A stretch of 64,000 nucleotides of DNA. Origin: Cyanobium sp. PCC 7001. Lineage in GTDB: Bacteria > Cyanobacteriota > Cyanobacteriia > PCC-6307 > Cyanobiaceae. Numbering within the stretch: the first letter of the stretch is position 1; every line of letters starts with the position of its first letter. The position numbers and the translations under genes were made by a program. The stretch is from positions 124,001 to 188,000 of the forward strand of contig NZ_DS990556.1 in NCBI RefSeq assembly GCF_000155635.1, read 5' to 3'. The notes beneath the pieces are model-generated. The model searched no databases and was not told the origin of the DNA. It saw nothing but the letters and a program-made list of their open reading frames with translations. This document shows, in pieces, positions 54,305 through 63,455 of the stretch.

Positions 54305-54655
54305 ATGCAGGTGGAACTTCGGGACATCGGCAGTGATGACCTGCTCGACACCTTCACGGTGGAGCAGCCGACCCAGATCCCCCAGCCCGGCCGCTGGCTG
54401 GAGATCGGCCAGCGCAGCTTCCTGGTGCTGCAGCGTCGCCATCGTTACCGCCTCCGCAACGGGCGCTATGCGCTGGCGGCCGTGGCGCTGCAGGTGAAGG
54501 CCGAGGAGCGGCCCAGCGATGCCAGGCGCTGGGGTTCGGGCTGGGTGATCGGCGATCCCCTCTGCCGCTACAACGCCCGCAGCCCCCTGCTGCGCTGCGC
54601 CGTGCTCCCCGAAGGCCCCTGTGACCGCTGCGCCCACTTCGAACCCGCCGGCTGA
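54305..54655 (+). CDS. DUF6464-like conserved protein
   Basis: 116 residues from the ATG at 54305 (MQVELRDIGSDDLLDTFTVE). Beta-rich body (RWLEIGQRSFLVLQRRHRYR, LRNGRYALAAVALQVKAEER) and a Cys-rich end: CRYNARSPLLRCAVLPEGPC, DRCAHFEPAG. Four Cys could bind zinc or an iron-sulfur cluster. Starts 13 bases after terC, and its stop shares a base with the next ATG: one operon with 54655 and terC. Confidence 0.72.
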   Translation: MQVELRDIGSDDLLDTFTVEQPTQIPQPGRWLEIGQRSFLVLQRRHRYRLRNGRYALAAVALQVKAEERPSDARRWGSGWVIGDPLCRYNARSPLLRCAVLPEGPCDRCAHFEPAG

Positions 54656-54981
54656 TGGCAGCGTGTCCCGCGGCGCCTGGGCCCGAGCGCGGCGCTGCTG
54701 AGCGGAGTCGCCTGCGGGGCCGCCTGCTCGAGTTCCTCAAGTTCCGGGTGCTGGCCGCCCAGGAGGCGTTCTTCACCGGCTTCGGGGAAGGGCAGCCTGC
54801 CAATGAAGCACCCGCCAACCACGACCCCACCGCCGAAGCCAACGCCGCCAAACCGGTCGGCCCCGCCGCCGCCCGGCTGCGGGAATGGCTCCATGGCCTC
54901 GGGGTGAGGGAGTTCGATCGCCTGGATGACGACGATCTGCTGGCCGTGCTGGCCACGGCCCGTCGGCTCTACGTGGATTGA
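54655..54981 (+). CDS. Conserved hypothetical protein
   Basis: 108 residues. LRGRLLEFLKFRVLAAQEAF forms an amphipathic helix near the N terminus; an Asn/Ala-rich linker and C-terminal ARLREWLHGLGVREFDRLDD follow, with DDLLAVLATARRLYVD at the end. Overlaps the upstream stop by one base (TGATG). No motif. Conserved partner of the preceding DUF6464-like gene by context. Confidence 0.65.
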   Translation: MAACPAAPGPERGAAERSRLRGRLLEFLKFRVLAAQEAFFTGFGEGQPANEAPANHDPTAEANAAKPVGPAAARLREWLHGLGVREFDRLDDDDLLAVLATARRLYVD

Positions 54982-55109
54982 GCGGGCCCGGGGCGGCGCC
55001 CGTAGGGTGAAGGGGCTACCGCTCCACCCGTTTTCCCATCACTCCCTCCCCCCGTTCGGCTCCCCAACCGGTTCCCACGCGCTCGGTCCGCGGGGAGGCG
55101 CAGGAGCCC

Positions 55110-56423
55110 GTGCCATCCGGGTTCGCGGCCCTGGGCCTCGGTCTGCCGATCCTCAAGGCCGTGGCGGAGAAGGGCTACACCACCCCATCCCCCATCCAAC
55201 TGGAGTGCATCCCCACCGTGCTGGCGGGTCACGATGTGATGGCGGCCGCCCAGACCGGCACCGGCAAGACCGCCGGCTTCACTCTGCCAATGCTGGAGCG
55301 GCTGCGGCACGGGCCCCATGCCCGTGGCGGCGTGGTGCGGGCCCTCGTGCTCACGCCCACCCGGGAGCTGGCCGCCCAGGTGGCCGAGAACGTGGCGGCT
55401 TACGGCCGTTACCTCGACCTGCGCAGTGACGTGGTGTTCGGCGGGGTCAAGATCAACCCCCAGATCAACCGGCTGCGGGCCGGTGCCGACATCCTGGTGG
55501 CCACACCCGGACGGCTGCTGGATCTGCAGCAGCAGCGGGCCATCCGGCTGGATCGCGTGGAGGTGCTGGTGCTGGATGAGGCGGACCGGATGCTCGACAT
55601 GGGCTTCATCCGCGACATCCAGAAGCTGCTGGCACTGCTGCCGCCGAAGCGCCAGAACCTACTGTTCTCTGCCACCTTCAGCCCCTCGATCCGCAAGCTG
55701 GCCCACGGCCTGCTGCACCAGCCGGTGCAGCTGCAGGCCACCCCTGAGAACCAGGCCGCCCCCACCGTGGAGCATCTGCTCCATCCCTGCGACATGGCGC
55801 GCAAGCCGGAGCTGCTCACCCACCTGATCGCCAGCAACGACTGGCAGCAGGTGCTCGTGTTCTCGCGCACCAAGCACGGGGCCAACCGGATGGCGGATCG
55901 GCTCTGTGCGGCCGGCCTGGAGGCTGCTGCCATCCATGGCAACAAGAGCCAGGGGGCCCGCACCCGGGCGCTCGCCGGCTTCAAGACCGGTGAGGTGCGC
56001 GTGCTCGTGGCCACCGACCTGGCGGCCCGGGGCATCGACATTCATCAGCTTCCCCATGTGGTGAATCTGGATCTGCCCAATCAGGCGGAGGACTACGTGC
56101 ACCGCATCGGTCGCACCGGCCGGGCGGGCCATCCCGGCCACGCGATCTCCCTGGTGGCCGCTGAGGAGCACGAGCTGCTGGGTGCCATCGAGCGTCTGAT
56201 CGGCACCTCCCTGCCCTCTGAGACCGTGCCGGGCTTCGAGCCCACGGTGCTGCGCGCCGCGGCGCTCGACCTCAGCGGCGGCCGGGGCCGGGGAGGGCGA
56301 AGCGGCCCGGGCCGTGGCAGTGCCGGCCGCGGCGGCAGCAGCCGGCCATCCAGGCCGGAGGCGCGGGGGTCGGCAAACGGCAACAAGCGACACAACCGCG
56401 GACGCGGCCCTCGGCTCGGATAG
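55110..56423 (+). CDS. DEAD-box ATP-dependent RNA helicase (RhlE-like)
   Basis: 437 residues, GTG start. Q-motif [20 protein letters not shown], motif [18 protein letters not shown], Ia [90 protein letters not shown]. The ~55-residue C-terminal tail is Gly/Arg/Ser-rich ([18 protein letters not shown]), a typical RNA-binding RGG tail. In other cyanobacteria such helicases (CrhR) respond to cold and redox. Confidence 0.93.
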   Translation: MPSGFAALGLGLPILKAVAEKGYTTPSPIQLECIPTVLAGHDVMAAAQTGTGKTAGFTLPMLERLRHGPHARGGVVRALVLTPTRELAAQVAENVAAYGRYLDLRSDVVFGGVKINPQINRLRAGADILVATPGRLLDLQQQRAIRLDRVEVLVLDEADRMLDMGFIRDIQKLLALLPPKRQNLLFSATFSPSIRKLAHGLLHQPVQLQATPENQAAPTVEHLLHPCDMARKPELLTHLIASNDWQQVLVFSRTKHGANRMADRLCAAGLEAAAIHGNKSQGARTRALAGFKTGEVRVLVATDLAARGIDIHQLPHVVNLDLPNQAEDYVHRIGRTGRAGHPGHAISLVAAEEHELLGAIERLIGTSLPSETVPGFEPTVLRAAALDLSGGRGRGGRSGPGRGSAGRGGSSRPSRPEARGSANGNKRHNRGRGPRLG

Positions 56424-56442
56424 GGCCGCAACGAACGTCCCC

Positions 56443-56622
56443 ATGCCCTACGAGCCCGGATCCCCCGAATGCCGAGTGCTGATCGACTGCAAGAGCCAGA
56501 TCGAGTCGATGCTGCTGGCCCTGGATCGCATTGAGAACAGCGCCCACATCCGCGACCAGCTGCGCTCGGTGCACAACCAGCTGGAGGGACTGCACGCGCT
56601 CTACCGCCGCAGCAACCCGTAG
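56443..56622 (+). CDS. Small conserved helical protein (59 aa)
   Basis: MPYEPGSPECRVLIDCKSQI... then ESMLLALDRIENSAHIRDQL and RSVHNQLEGLHALYRRSNP: two long amphipathic helices with two N-terminal Cys. Predicted coiled-coil hairpin; DNA- or protein-binding is possible. A resemblance to CsoR/FrmR-type repressors was considered but the Cys-His-Cys pattern is not there. 19 bases after the helicase stop, probably cotranscribed. Confidence 0.6.
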   Translation: MPYEPGSPECRVLIDCKSQIESMLLALDRIENSAHIRDQLRSVHNQLEGLHALYRRSNP

Positions 56623-56633
56623 CGCAGCAACCC

Positions 56634-56894
56634 CTAGGGCCGGGTGCGCTGTTCCTCCAGTTCGCGGCAGAGGCTGTAGGCGCAGGGCAGGGTGGCCACC
56701 CTCCTCAGTTCTCTGTTGCCCCCGTCGCCGACAACGGCCCGGTGGCCCACCAGATAGCCGCCGGCCGTGTCGCGGAAGATCTGACAGTGGACCCCCGCTT
56801 CGGCCACGAAGGTGAGGGTGGTGGCTGAGGCCACCCCGGCCTCAGGGCCACCCGAAGGGCGTGATGGCCTGCCAGCTGGCACGCTGATGCCCAT
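56634..56894 (-). CDS. Hypothetical protein
   Basis: 86 residues. After a low-complexity Gly/Pro/Ser start, the rest (TLTFVAEAGVHCQIFRDTAG; GYLVGHRAVVGDGGNRELRR; VATLPCAYSLCRELEEQRTR) reads as a folded domain with three Cys. Convergent with the 59-aa gene (11 bases). The stretch 56895-57113 to its right has no gene; it contains a degenerate repeat of CTCCGCACGCAT. Confidence 0.5.
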   Translation of the reverse strand: MGISVPAGRPSRPSGGPEAGVASATTLTFVAEAGVHCQIFRDTAGGYLVGHRAVVGDGGNRELRRVATLPCAYSLCRELEEQRTRP

Positions 56895-57113
56895 GGACCT
56901 GCCTCGACCGCTTCCTCCGATCTAGCGTCTTCGCCGGGAGCGCAGGCGTGAGCATTTCCTAACCACACACAACTTATCCGCAACCAGCTCCGCACGCATC
57001 TCCGCACGCATCCCAGCAGGCACCTCTGCACGGACCTCTGCGCTGATGTCCGTCCTGAGCCGCCCCGACCGACGCGGTCGCGCTGCGGTCCCGGCGGTGC
57101 CCACGGCCAAGGC

Positions 57114-58148
57114 TCAGCTGCTTGCGCCCAGACCCATCCGGTCGCCCGGTCGGGCGTTCAACTGCTGGATCAGCGCCTGCCCCTGGCAGGGGCGTTTGCC
57201 CTCAAGCTGGGCGTCCCGCAGCAGCAGGGGACAGCCGCCGGTGGCGAGCACCAGTCCCTCGCCGGGGGCCACCGCCAGCACCTCTCCCGCTTCTGCACCG
57301 CCGCCGCCAGCGCCCCAGCGACCACACAGGGCCGCCGCCTCGGGAGACAGCTCGCCCCGCAGGCGCTCCACAAGCGGTTCCGTGGCCAGCAGCTTCAGAC
57401 GCCGACCATTCCAGAGGGTGTGGGCTCCGGGGTAGAGGGCCATCACCCGCCGGTGGATCTCCAGGGCAGGGAGGCTCCAGTCGACCACCGCATCCTCCTT
57501 GCGCAGCTGGCGGGCGTAGGTCATGCCGTCCTCGCTCTGGGGCCGGACCCCCAGGCGCCGCCAGCGCTCGGCTTCGGGGCCAGGGCCCGCGGCGGCGATG
57601 CGCGGCAGGGCCTCCAGCAGCAGGTCGGCGGTGAGGGCGGCCAGCCGACCTGCCAGATCCTCGGCGTTCTCGAGCAGCCCGATGGTCAGCCTGCGCTCCA
57701 GCAGCACCGGCCCCGTGTCCAGCCCGGCCTCCATCGCCATGATGCCCACGCCGGTCTCCGGATCGCCGGCCAGCAGGCTCCACTGGATCGGGGCGGCACC
57801 GCGCCAGCGCGGCAGCAGCGAGCCATGGCCGTTCCAGCAGCCCAGCGGGGGCTGGGCCAGCACCTCCGGCGGCAGGATCTGGCCGAAGGCCACCACCACC
57901 GACATCTCAGCATCGAGGGCGGCCAGCTCCGCCTGGGTGCCGGGATCCTGTCGGATCCGGCCTGGGGTGAACACGGGCAGTCCGAGGGCTTCGGCCCGCT
58001 GTTTCACCGGTGAGGCCACCAGCTGGCTGCCGCGGCCCCGGCGCCGGTCGGGCTGGCTCACCACCCCCACCACGGTGTGGCCGGCCTCCACCAGGGCCTC
58101 GAGGCTGGGAACGGCATAGGCCGGTGTCCCCCAGAACAGAATCCGCAT
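57114..58148 (-). CDS. fmt: Methionyl-tRNA formyltransferase
   Basis: 344 residues. Formylates initiator Met-tRNA. MRILFWGTPAYAVPSLEALV, PVFTPGRIRQDPGTQ, FGQILPPEVLAQPPLGCWNG, the active-site GHGSLLPRWRGAAPIQWSLL (Asn-His-Asp set) and the C-terminal OB-like domain LEIHRRVMALYPGAHTLWNG. Third gene of an operon after tldD and tldE (21-base gap). Confidence 0.95.
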   Translation of the reverse strand: MRILFWGTPAYAVPSLEALVEAGHTVVGVVSQPDRRRGRGSQLVASPVKQRAEALGLPVFTPGRIRQDPGTQAELAALDAEMSVVVAFGQILPPEVLAQPPLGCWNGHGSLLPRWRGAAPIQWSLLAGDPETGVGIMAMEAGLDTGPVLLERRLTIGLLENAEDLAGRLAALTADLLLEALPRIAAAGPGPEAERWRRLGVRPQSEDGMTYARQLRKEDAVVDWSLPALEIHRRVMALYPGAHTLWNGRRLKLLATEPLVERLRGELSPEAAALCGRWGAGGGGAEAGEVLAVAPGEGLVLATGGCPLLLRDAQLEGKRPCQGQALIQQLNARPGDRMGLGASS

Positions 58149-58169
58149 GGCAGCAGGCTCGGCGAGCGG

Positions 58170-59576
58170 TCAGGCGTCGCCGGTGATGGACAGCCCTTCG
58201 ACCCACACGTGCGGGCAGAGACCGTCAGGGGTGACCTTGGCCTCCCCTTCGAAGCCGATGATCCCCTGGAGCACCTGGCGGATGTCGCCGGCCACCGTGG
58301 CGGCCTCGATCGAGCGTGCCTGGCCGTTGCGCACCAGCCAGCCATCAAAGGGCAGGGAGAAGGCCCCCTGGCTTGCCTTCACCCCGGCATGGAGAGCGGA
58401 GAGGGAATCGATCCACACCAGCGGCTCGTCGGTGTTGAAGCGGTCCAGCCCCTGCTGGCCGCCGTCGCTGCCGGCGCTGGGCCCGATCTCGAACCAGTCG
58501 GGACCGACCGACACCTTGGCCCCCATGCCCGCGTGGCCGGTGGGCGCCACCCCGAAGGCCCGGGCCGTGGCCTCCGAGTGCAGGAAGTTGCGCAGCACGC
58601 CGCCCTCCACCAGGGCGAGGCGCCGGGTCGGGGTGCCCTCGCCATCGAAGGCCGAAGCGCCGACGTTGCCGGGATGCAGGCCGTTGTCGTGGATGGAGAG
58701 AAAGGGCACGGCCAGGGCTTCGCCCAGGGACGAGCGGTTGCTGAGGCTCACCCCATCGAGCACGGCCCGGGCGTTGAACAGGCTGCTGAAGGCGCCGATC
58801 AGATCGAGGAACGCCTCCGGGCTGAACACGCAGGTGTAGCGGCCGGTGGGGATGGGGGCGTAGTGGAGGTGGCTGATGGTGCGTTCGGCCGCTTCGCTGA
58901 TGCAGCCGTCGATGTCGAGATCGCTGGCGCCGTAGGCCAGGCGCATGGCCCCGGCGCTGCGGGGCTTGCGGCCCTCTTCCTCGGCGCGGGCGTAGAGGTA
59001 GACGCTGGCTGTGGTGAGCCGTTGGTGCCGGCAGGCGCCGTCACTGTTGAGGTAGAGGCGCTCGCTGCTGCGCTGGGCCAGGCCGTTGTAAGGCACGGTG
59101 CCGATCGCCGGGTGGCTGTCCAGCAGGGTGCGCTCGGCCTGCTGCAGCGTGCTGAGCAGCTCGAGGATCGGCTGGGGAGGATGGCTGGGCTGATCCAGCG
59201 ACGCCAGTGGCGCCGTGGCGAGGGGAGAGAAGCCAGGGGTGTCCTCCGGGTTGCCGAAGGCTGAGGCGGCCTGGGCACCGGCAAGGGCTTTCTGCAGCCC
59301 GGAGTCGGAGAGGTCGGAGGTGCTGGTGATCCCCACCAGGCCGTCGCTGTTCCATACGCGCACCGTGATGGCGCTGCGCTGGGCCCCCTTCATCTGCTTG
59401 GCCTCGCCACGGTCCACCTGCACCGAGGTGTCGGTGCTGCAGGAGGCCCCCAGATCCCATTGGCGGATGCCCTGACGGGCAGCAAGGGAGGTGAGACGTT
59501 CCTGCAGGGCGGGGGCATCCAGACCCTGGCTGGGCTCGGAATCGGGCCTGGGATTGTGAGCGGTTCCGGTCGTCAT
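58170..59576 (-). CDS. TldE/PmbA-family metalloprotease subunit
   Basis: 468 residues. Partner subunit of the TldD/E zinc protease. No HExxxH, as usual for TldE. Family stretches: DTSVQVDRGEAKQMKGAQRS, GRYTCVFSPEAFLDLIGAFS, HDNGLHPGNVGASAFDGEGT (the Gly/Asp-rich loop) and GVLRNFLHSEATARAFGVAP. Two bases after tldD. Start chosen at ATG 59576, right after tldD. With TldD it degrades unfolded peptides and matures some ribosomal peptides in other bacteria. Confidence 0.9.
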   Translation of the reverse strand: MTTGTAHNPRPDSEPSQGLDAPALQERLTSLAARQGIRQWDLGASCSTDTSVQVDRGEAKQMKGAQRSAITVRVWNSDGLVGITSTSDLSDSGLQKALAGAQAASAFGNPEDTPGFSPLATAPLASLDQPSHPPQPILELLSTLQQAERTLLDSHPAIGTVPYNGLAQRSSERLYLNSDGACRHQRLTTASVYLYARAEEEGRKPRSAGAMRLAYGASDLDIDGCISEAAERTISHLHYAPIPTGRYTCVFSPEAFLDLIGAFSSLFNARAVLDGVSLSNRSSLGEALAVPFLSIHDNGLHPGNVGASAFDGEGTPTRRLALVEGGVLRNFLHSEATARAFGVAPTGHAGMGAKVSVGPDWFEIGPSAGSDGGQQGLDRFNTDEPLVWIDSLSALHAGVKASQGAFSLPFDGWLVRNGQARSIEAATVAGDIRQVLQGIIGFEGEAKVTPDGLCPHVWVEGLSITGDA

Positions 59577-59578
59577 GC

Positions 59579-61009
59579 TCAGCGGCCCCCCACGGTGATG
59601 CTGTCGACCTTGATGTGGGGCTGGCCCACGGTGACGAAGATGCTGCCGCTCACGGAACCGCAGAAGCCGGCCGCCAGGTCGAGGTCGTTGGCGCACATGG
59701 AGATCCGCGGCATCACCTCCTTGGCCTCCCCGATCAGGGTGGCCCCCTTCACGGGCTTGGTGAGGGCTCCGTTCTCGATCAGGTACCCCTCCTCCACGGC
59801 GAAGTTGAACTGCCCGGTGGGCCCGACGCTGCCGCCGCCCATCGATTTGCAGTAGAGGCCGCGGTCCACCGAGGCGATCAGCTCCTCCGGGGTGTGGGGC
59901 CCCGGGGCGATGTAGGTGTTCCGCATGCGGCTGGCGGCCGCGAAGCTGTGACTCTGACGGCGACCGCTGCCGGTGCGCGGATGTCCGGTGCGCATCTCCC
60001 CGGCACGGTCACTGAGGAAGCGCTTGAGCACACCGTTCTCGATCAGCACCGTGCGCTGGGCCTCCATCCCCTCGTCGTCGATCGACAGGGAGCCGAAGGC
60101 GCCATCGCTCAGGCCTTCATCGATGGCCGTCACGGCACTGTGGGCGATCGGCTCGCCGATCTTCTCGGCGAAGGGGGTGGTGCCCCGCTCCACCTGGGTG
60201 GTTTCCAGCAGGTGGCCGCAGGCCTCGTGGAAGATCACGCCGCCGAACCGGTTGGCGAGCACCGCCGGCATCTGGCCGGCCTCCACATAGCCGGCGTAGA
60301 GCATGGTGGCGGCACTGCCGCACACATCCTGGGCGCTGGCGTCGGCGTCCCAGTGGCGCAGATCGTCAGGGCGACCCGAGGTGCCGTAGCGGCGGCCGAG
60401 TCCGGCGCGGTGGTCGCCATCGGCCGCCAGCACGTTCAGTCCCAGGGACTGGTGCAGCCGGATGTCGCGGGCGACGGTGCCATCGCTCGCCGCAACCAGG
60501 ATTTCCTGCCAGTCACGGGCGTACTGGCTGCGGCGGGCCTGCAGGTGCCGACCATGGCGCTGCAACAGGGCCGTGGCCTCGAGGAGCCTGGCTCCGGCCT
60601 CGCCCATGGCAGGACAGCGCGGCAGCCAATCGTGCTTGGCGGCGCCGTAATCCTTGAGGCTGCCGAGTCCCTCGAACGGGCTGGCGCTCCGGGCCGAGAG
60701 TTCCAGGCCGAGCATGCCCAGGGCCTGCTCGAGGGCCCGCAGCAGTCCGGTTTCGGAGAGGTCGTTCGTGCTCACGAAGCCGTCGCGGACTCCCCGGAAC
60801 ACCCGGATGCCCGCCCCCCTGCCGAAGGAGGGGCTGACGCTGGTGATGGCATCCTGCTCGGCCAGCATGCCGAGGTGGTCGGTGCGCTCGAGGAACACTT
60901 CCACGAGGTCGGCCCCGGCGGCCCGCCCTGCGGCCAGAAGCGGCTCCAGCCGGGGGATCCATCCCTGATCGAGATGCTCGGGCGCTGGTGGCGCTGCGGA
61001 AAGAACCAC
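59579..61009 (-). CDS. tldD: TldD-family metalloprotease subunit
   Basis: 476 residues. Catalytic subunit with the zinc motif [20 protein letters not shown] (HExxxH). N-terminal [41 protein letters not shown]-terminal [20 protein letters not shown] and [20 protein letters not shown]. Normal length. First gene of the tldD-tldE-fmt operon; 101 bases from the acsF stop, with the acsF terminator between. Confidence 0.94.
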   Translation of the reverse strand: MVLSAAPPAPEHLDQGWIPRLEPLLAAGRAAGADLVEVFLERTDHLGMLAEQDAITSVSPSFGRGAGIRVFRGVRDGFVSTNDLSETGLLRALEQALGMLGLELSARSASPFEGLGSLKDYGAAKHDWLPRCPAMGEAGARLLEATALLQRHGRHLQARRSQYARDWQEILVAASDGTVARDIRLHQSLGLNVLAADGDHRAGLGRRYGTSGRPDDLRHWDADASAQDVCGSAATMLYAGYVEAGQMPAVLANRFGGVIFHEACGHLLETTQVERGTTPFAEKIGEPIAHSAVTAIDEGLSDGAFGSLSIDDEGMEAQRTVLIENGVLKRFLSDRAGEMRTGHPRTGSGRRQSHSFAAASRMRNTYIAPGPHTPEELIASVDRGLYCKSMGGGSVGPTGQFNFAVEEGYLIENGALTKPVKGATLIGEAKEVMPRISMCANDLDLAAGFCGSVSGSIFVTVGQPHIKVDSITVGGR

Positions 61010-61047
61010 GAGGTACGGGATGGAGGGGTTGCTTGGGAGGTCCTAGC

Positions 61048-61078
61048 AAAAGGGCCCCGGCGCCGGAGGCCGGAGCCC
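61048..61078 (-). terminator. Rho-independent terminator of acsF
   Basis: On the minus strand a GC-rich imperfect stem (GGGC-TCCGG...CCGG-GGCCC, 61078-61052) is followed by TTTT at 61051-61048. Confidence 0.75.
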
Positions 61079-61110
61079 AGGGGCTCTGCGGACAGGCGGG
61101 GCGGGCGCCG

Positions 61111-62229
61111 TCAGCGCACGGCGGGCTGAAAGCGGTCGCTGCGGATGGGCTTCATCAGGAACAGCTTCGCCATCTCGGCGGCATTGCCGATCCAGTAGGG
61201 CAGCTTGCGCAGGGCCCTGACGGCAGCGGGAGCGCCGCTTTGGTCAGCCTCGGTGAGGGCGGCGTTGTTGGTCACCAGCCGCTCCAGCCGCTCCCAGAAC
61301 TTGGGATTGTGCACATCCAGCACCACCGGGAACACCCGGGCGGAGGTCTCGTTGGTCTTGTCGATCACGTAGCGGTCGTAGGTGCGGGCGTCGAGGCCGA
61401 GGGCTTCGTAGAACTCCTTGCGGGCCACATCGCGCACGTACATGGTGGCGAACACCGCCAGCAGGAAGAAACGGCACCAGAGACGAGCCTGCAGGCCGCG
61501 CACCGTGTCGGGCTGGGCCTTCATCAGGGCGTCGAAGAAATCGCCGTGGCGGTTCTCATCCTGACACCAGTTCTCAAAGAAATTGAAGATCGGGAAGATC
61601 TTGCTTTCAGGATTCTTCTCCAGGTGCCTGTAGATGGCGATGTAGCGCCAATAGCCGATCTTTTCGCTCAGATAGGTGGCGTAGAAGATGAACTTGGGCT
61701 TGAAGTAGGTGTAGGCCTTGTTGGCCGTGAGGAAGCCCAGGTCGAGCTGGAGCCCGAAATCGGCCATGGACTTGTTGAGGAAGCCGGCATGGCGGGCTTC
61801 ATCCCGGGCCATGTGGGCGAAGCACTCAGCCAGAAGCGGATTCTTCTCCTTGATGCGACGGCTCAGTTCCTTGTAGAGGAGGAAGCCGGAGAATTCCGAT
61901 GTGCAGCTCTGCTCCAGGAATTCCACGAAGACCCGGCGGGTCTCGGGATCCAGCTTGTCGGCCGCTCCTTCGAATTCCCCATTCCGCACGAAGTGGTGGC
62001 GGTTGTAGTCCTTGCGGAATTCCTCGCAGATGGCCTCCAGCTCCACTTCGTTGGGGCGGAGATCCATGGCCGCCATCGCCTCGAAGTCGGTGGTGTAGAA
62101 CCGCGGCGTGAGGATGGTGTCCTTAACCGGATCCTTGATGGCGGGGGACTCCGGGGTGCCGATGGTCTGAGCCCCGTCCAGGCTGGAGCCGGGAGCGGCG
62201 GGGTTGGCGACAGCGGTTGGAGGCACCAT
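61111..62229 (-). CDS. acsF: Mg-protoporphyrin IX monomethyl ester oxidative cyclase, aerobic
   Basis: 372 residues. Di-iron enzyme forming the chlorophyll E-ring. Ligand helices: [40 protein letters not shown] (ExxH), [20 protein letters not shown] (ExxH). N-terminal [20 protein letters not shown] is typical of the family. Cyanobacteria carry one or two AcsF/ChlA forms; this is the aerobic, standard-length one. It has its own terminator, and the DUF2996 gene lies 79 bases upstream. Confidence 0.96.
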   Translation of the reverse strand: MVPPTAVANPAAPGSSLDGAQTIGTPESPAIKDPVKDTILTPRFYTTDFEAMAAMDLRPNEVELEAICEEFRKDYNRHHFVRNGEFEGAADKLDPETRRVFVEFLEQSCTSEFSGFLLYKELSRRIKEKNPLLAECFAHMARDEARHAGFLNKSMADFGLQLDLGFLTANKAYTYFKPKFIFYATYLSEKIGYWRYIAIYRHLEKNPESKIFPIFNFFENWCQDENRHGDFFDALMKAQPDTVRGLQARLWCRFFLLAVFATMYVRDVARKEFYEALGLDARTYDRYVIDKTNETSARVFPVVLDVHNPKFWERLERLVTNNAALTEADQSGAPAAVRALRKLPYWIGNAAEMAKLFLMKPIRSDRFQPAVR

Positions 62230-62308
62230 CAGGCTGGCAGCACAGAGCGTTGAGCCATCGTAAGTGGCCCGGGCGCTGGGGCGGCCGGGATGTAACGGCC
62301 GCGAGGGG

Positions 62309-62779
62309 TCAGTTGGCTCCGAGCCACTTCTGCCCGTTGAGCCGCTGCACCAGCCGGGACACCAGCAGGGCCAGGGTGATCTTACGCTCGTCGATCAGGA
62401 ACGATTCCACAAGGCTCGGCTCCGCACCCGCCTCAGCCACGATCACCACCTTGGGCGCCGTGAGGCTCTCCTCGGTGAAGCAGAGCCAGAAGCGCCGCTC
62501 ACCCGGCAGCACGCCCACCACCATCCAGCAGGGGTTGCCGATCACCGGCATCGGTGCCTGCTGGAAGGAGAGCTCGGGAGCTGGGCCTCCGTAGGCCTGG
62601 ATCTCCTTGCTCAGGGCGGGGATCAGCAGCTCGGGCACGAAGGTGGCGAAGGGCTGGTCCTCCGGGGCCGGCGGTTTCGCCGGCTTGGCCGGGGGCTTGG
62701 TCGCGGCCGCCTTGGCGGGGCTGGATGCTTCAGCCTGCTCTGGGCCGCCGCCCGCAGCTGGATTGGTGGCCTCACTCAC
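62309..62779 (-). CDS. DUF2996 family protein
   Basis: 156 residues. The first ~45 are a Pro/Ala/Lys disordered region; the folded part ([74 protein letters not shown]) matches DUF2996, a cyanobacterial/plastid family implicated in photosystem II assembly. Soluble. Same strand as acsF, with 79 bases between. Confidence 0.83.
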   Translation of the reverse strand: MSEATNPAAGGGPEQAEASSPAKAAATKPPAKPAKPPAPEDQPFATFVPELLIPALSKEIQAYGGPAPELSFQQAPMPVIGNPCWMVVGVLPGERRFWLCFTEESLTAPKVVIVAEAGAEPSLVESFLIDERKITLALLVSRLVQRLNGQKWLGAN

Positions 62780-62882
62780 CGAAATTCTGGCCTCGAACCG
62801 TCAGCACGCCGACTCTAAGCCGGGTGGCGTGTGCGCCGGGTACACCCAGTTCTCCGCAACGATCAGCTCCCCGCAACGGCCC

Positions 62883-63452
62883 TCACCAGCCCTCGCCCAG
62901 CGGAGTGCCCCAGCCCTCCCCGGCGGCCACGCCGGCTTCGGCAGGAGCCGCGGTCGGGGGCGCAGCGGTGGGCGCGGCGGCAGGAGGCGGAGCGGCACCG
63001 GCTGCGGGCCGGCGGATCACGCGGTAGGGAACGGCCACGGTGGGGCTGCTCTCGCCGGCGGCCCTGGTGGGGCCCGCGGCCGCAGGGCCAGCGCCGGCTG
63101 CGCTGCGGTGCTCGGGCCTGGGGGGCTCCCAGCCGAGGTCAAAGTCAGTGCCCGTGTCAGCGCCGGGTTCGGGCCGGCCGACGTCGGTGCGGGGGGTGAC
63201 GGGACGCCGCACCTGCCGCTGAAGCTCCCGCTCGCCGCCGGTGGAGAGGGCAAGGGCGGTGCCCACGGCGCTGATGCCCGCTCCCCCGGCCGCCGCCAGC
63301 ATCAGCCACACCCCGATCGGCAGCGCCGGGGAGGTCCAGGTGAGCAGGCGCAAGGCCACGGCCGGCCGCGGGTTCACGGCGCCGATCAGCACCACGGCCA
63401 GCAGCGGTGCCAGCAGCGGTAGCAGAAGCAGCTGTCGCACCAGGGGGGGCAA
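62883..63452 (-). CDS. Hypothetical membrane protein with Pro/Ala-rich tail
   Basis: 189 residues, TTG start 3 bases after the ubiX stop. Two membrane helices (LLLLPLLAPLLAVVLIGAVN; ALPIGVWLMLAAAGGAGISA) and a long, basic then Ala/Pro-rich cytoplasmic tail. Layout resembles LapA/DUF1049-like small membrane proteins, not verified. Likely cotranscribed with ubiX. Confidence 0.6.
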   Translation of the reverse strand: MPPLVRQLLLLPLLAPLLAVVLIGAVNPRPAVALRLLTWTSPALPIGVWLMLAAAGGAGISAVGTALALSTGGERELQRQVRRPVTPRTDVGRPEPGADTGTDFDLGWEPPRPEHRSAAGAGPAAAGPTRAAGESSPTVAVPYRVIRRPAAGAAPPPAAAPTAAPPTAAPAEAGVAAGEGWGTPLGEGW

Positions 63453-63455
63453 GGC

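Noticed and set aside
56443-56622. CsoR/FrmR metal-sensing repressor
   Set aside because: The helices are similar in length, but the Cys-His-Cys metal ligands are not in the right places.
56941-57113. Repeated CTCCGCACGCAT-like units considered as CRISPR-type repeats
   Set aside because: Units are short, degenerate and adjacent without spacers; no cas genes in the window.
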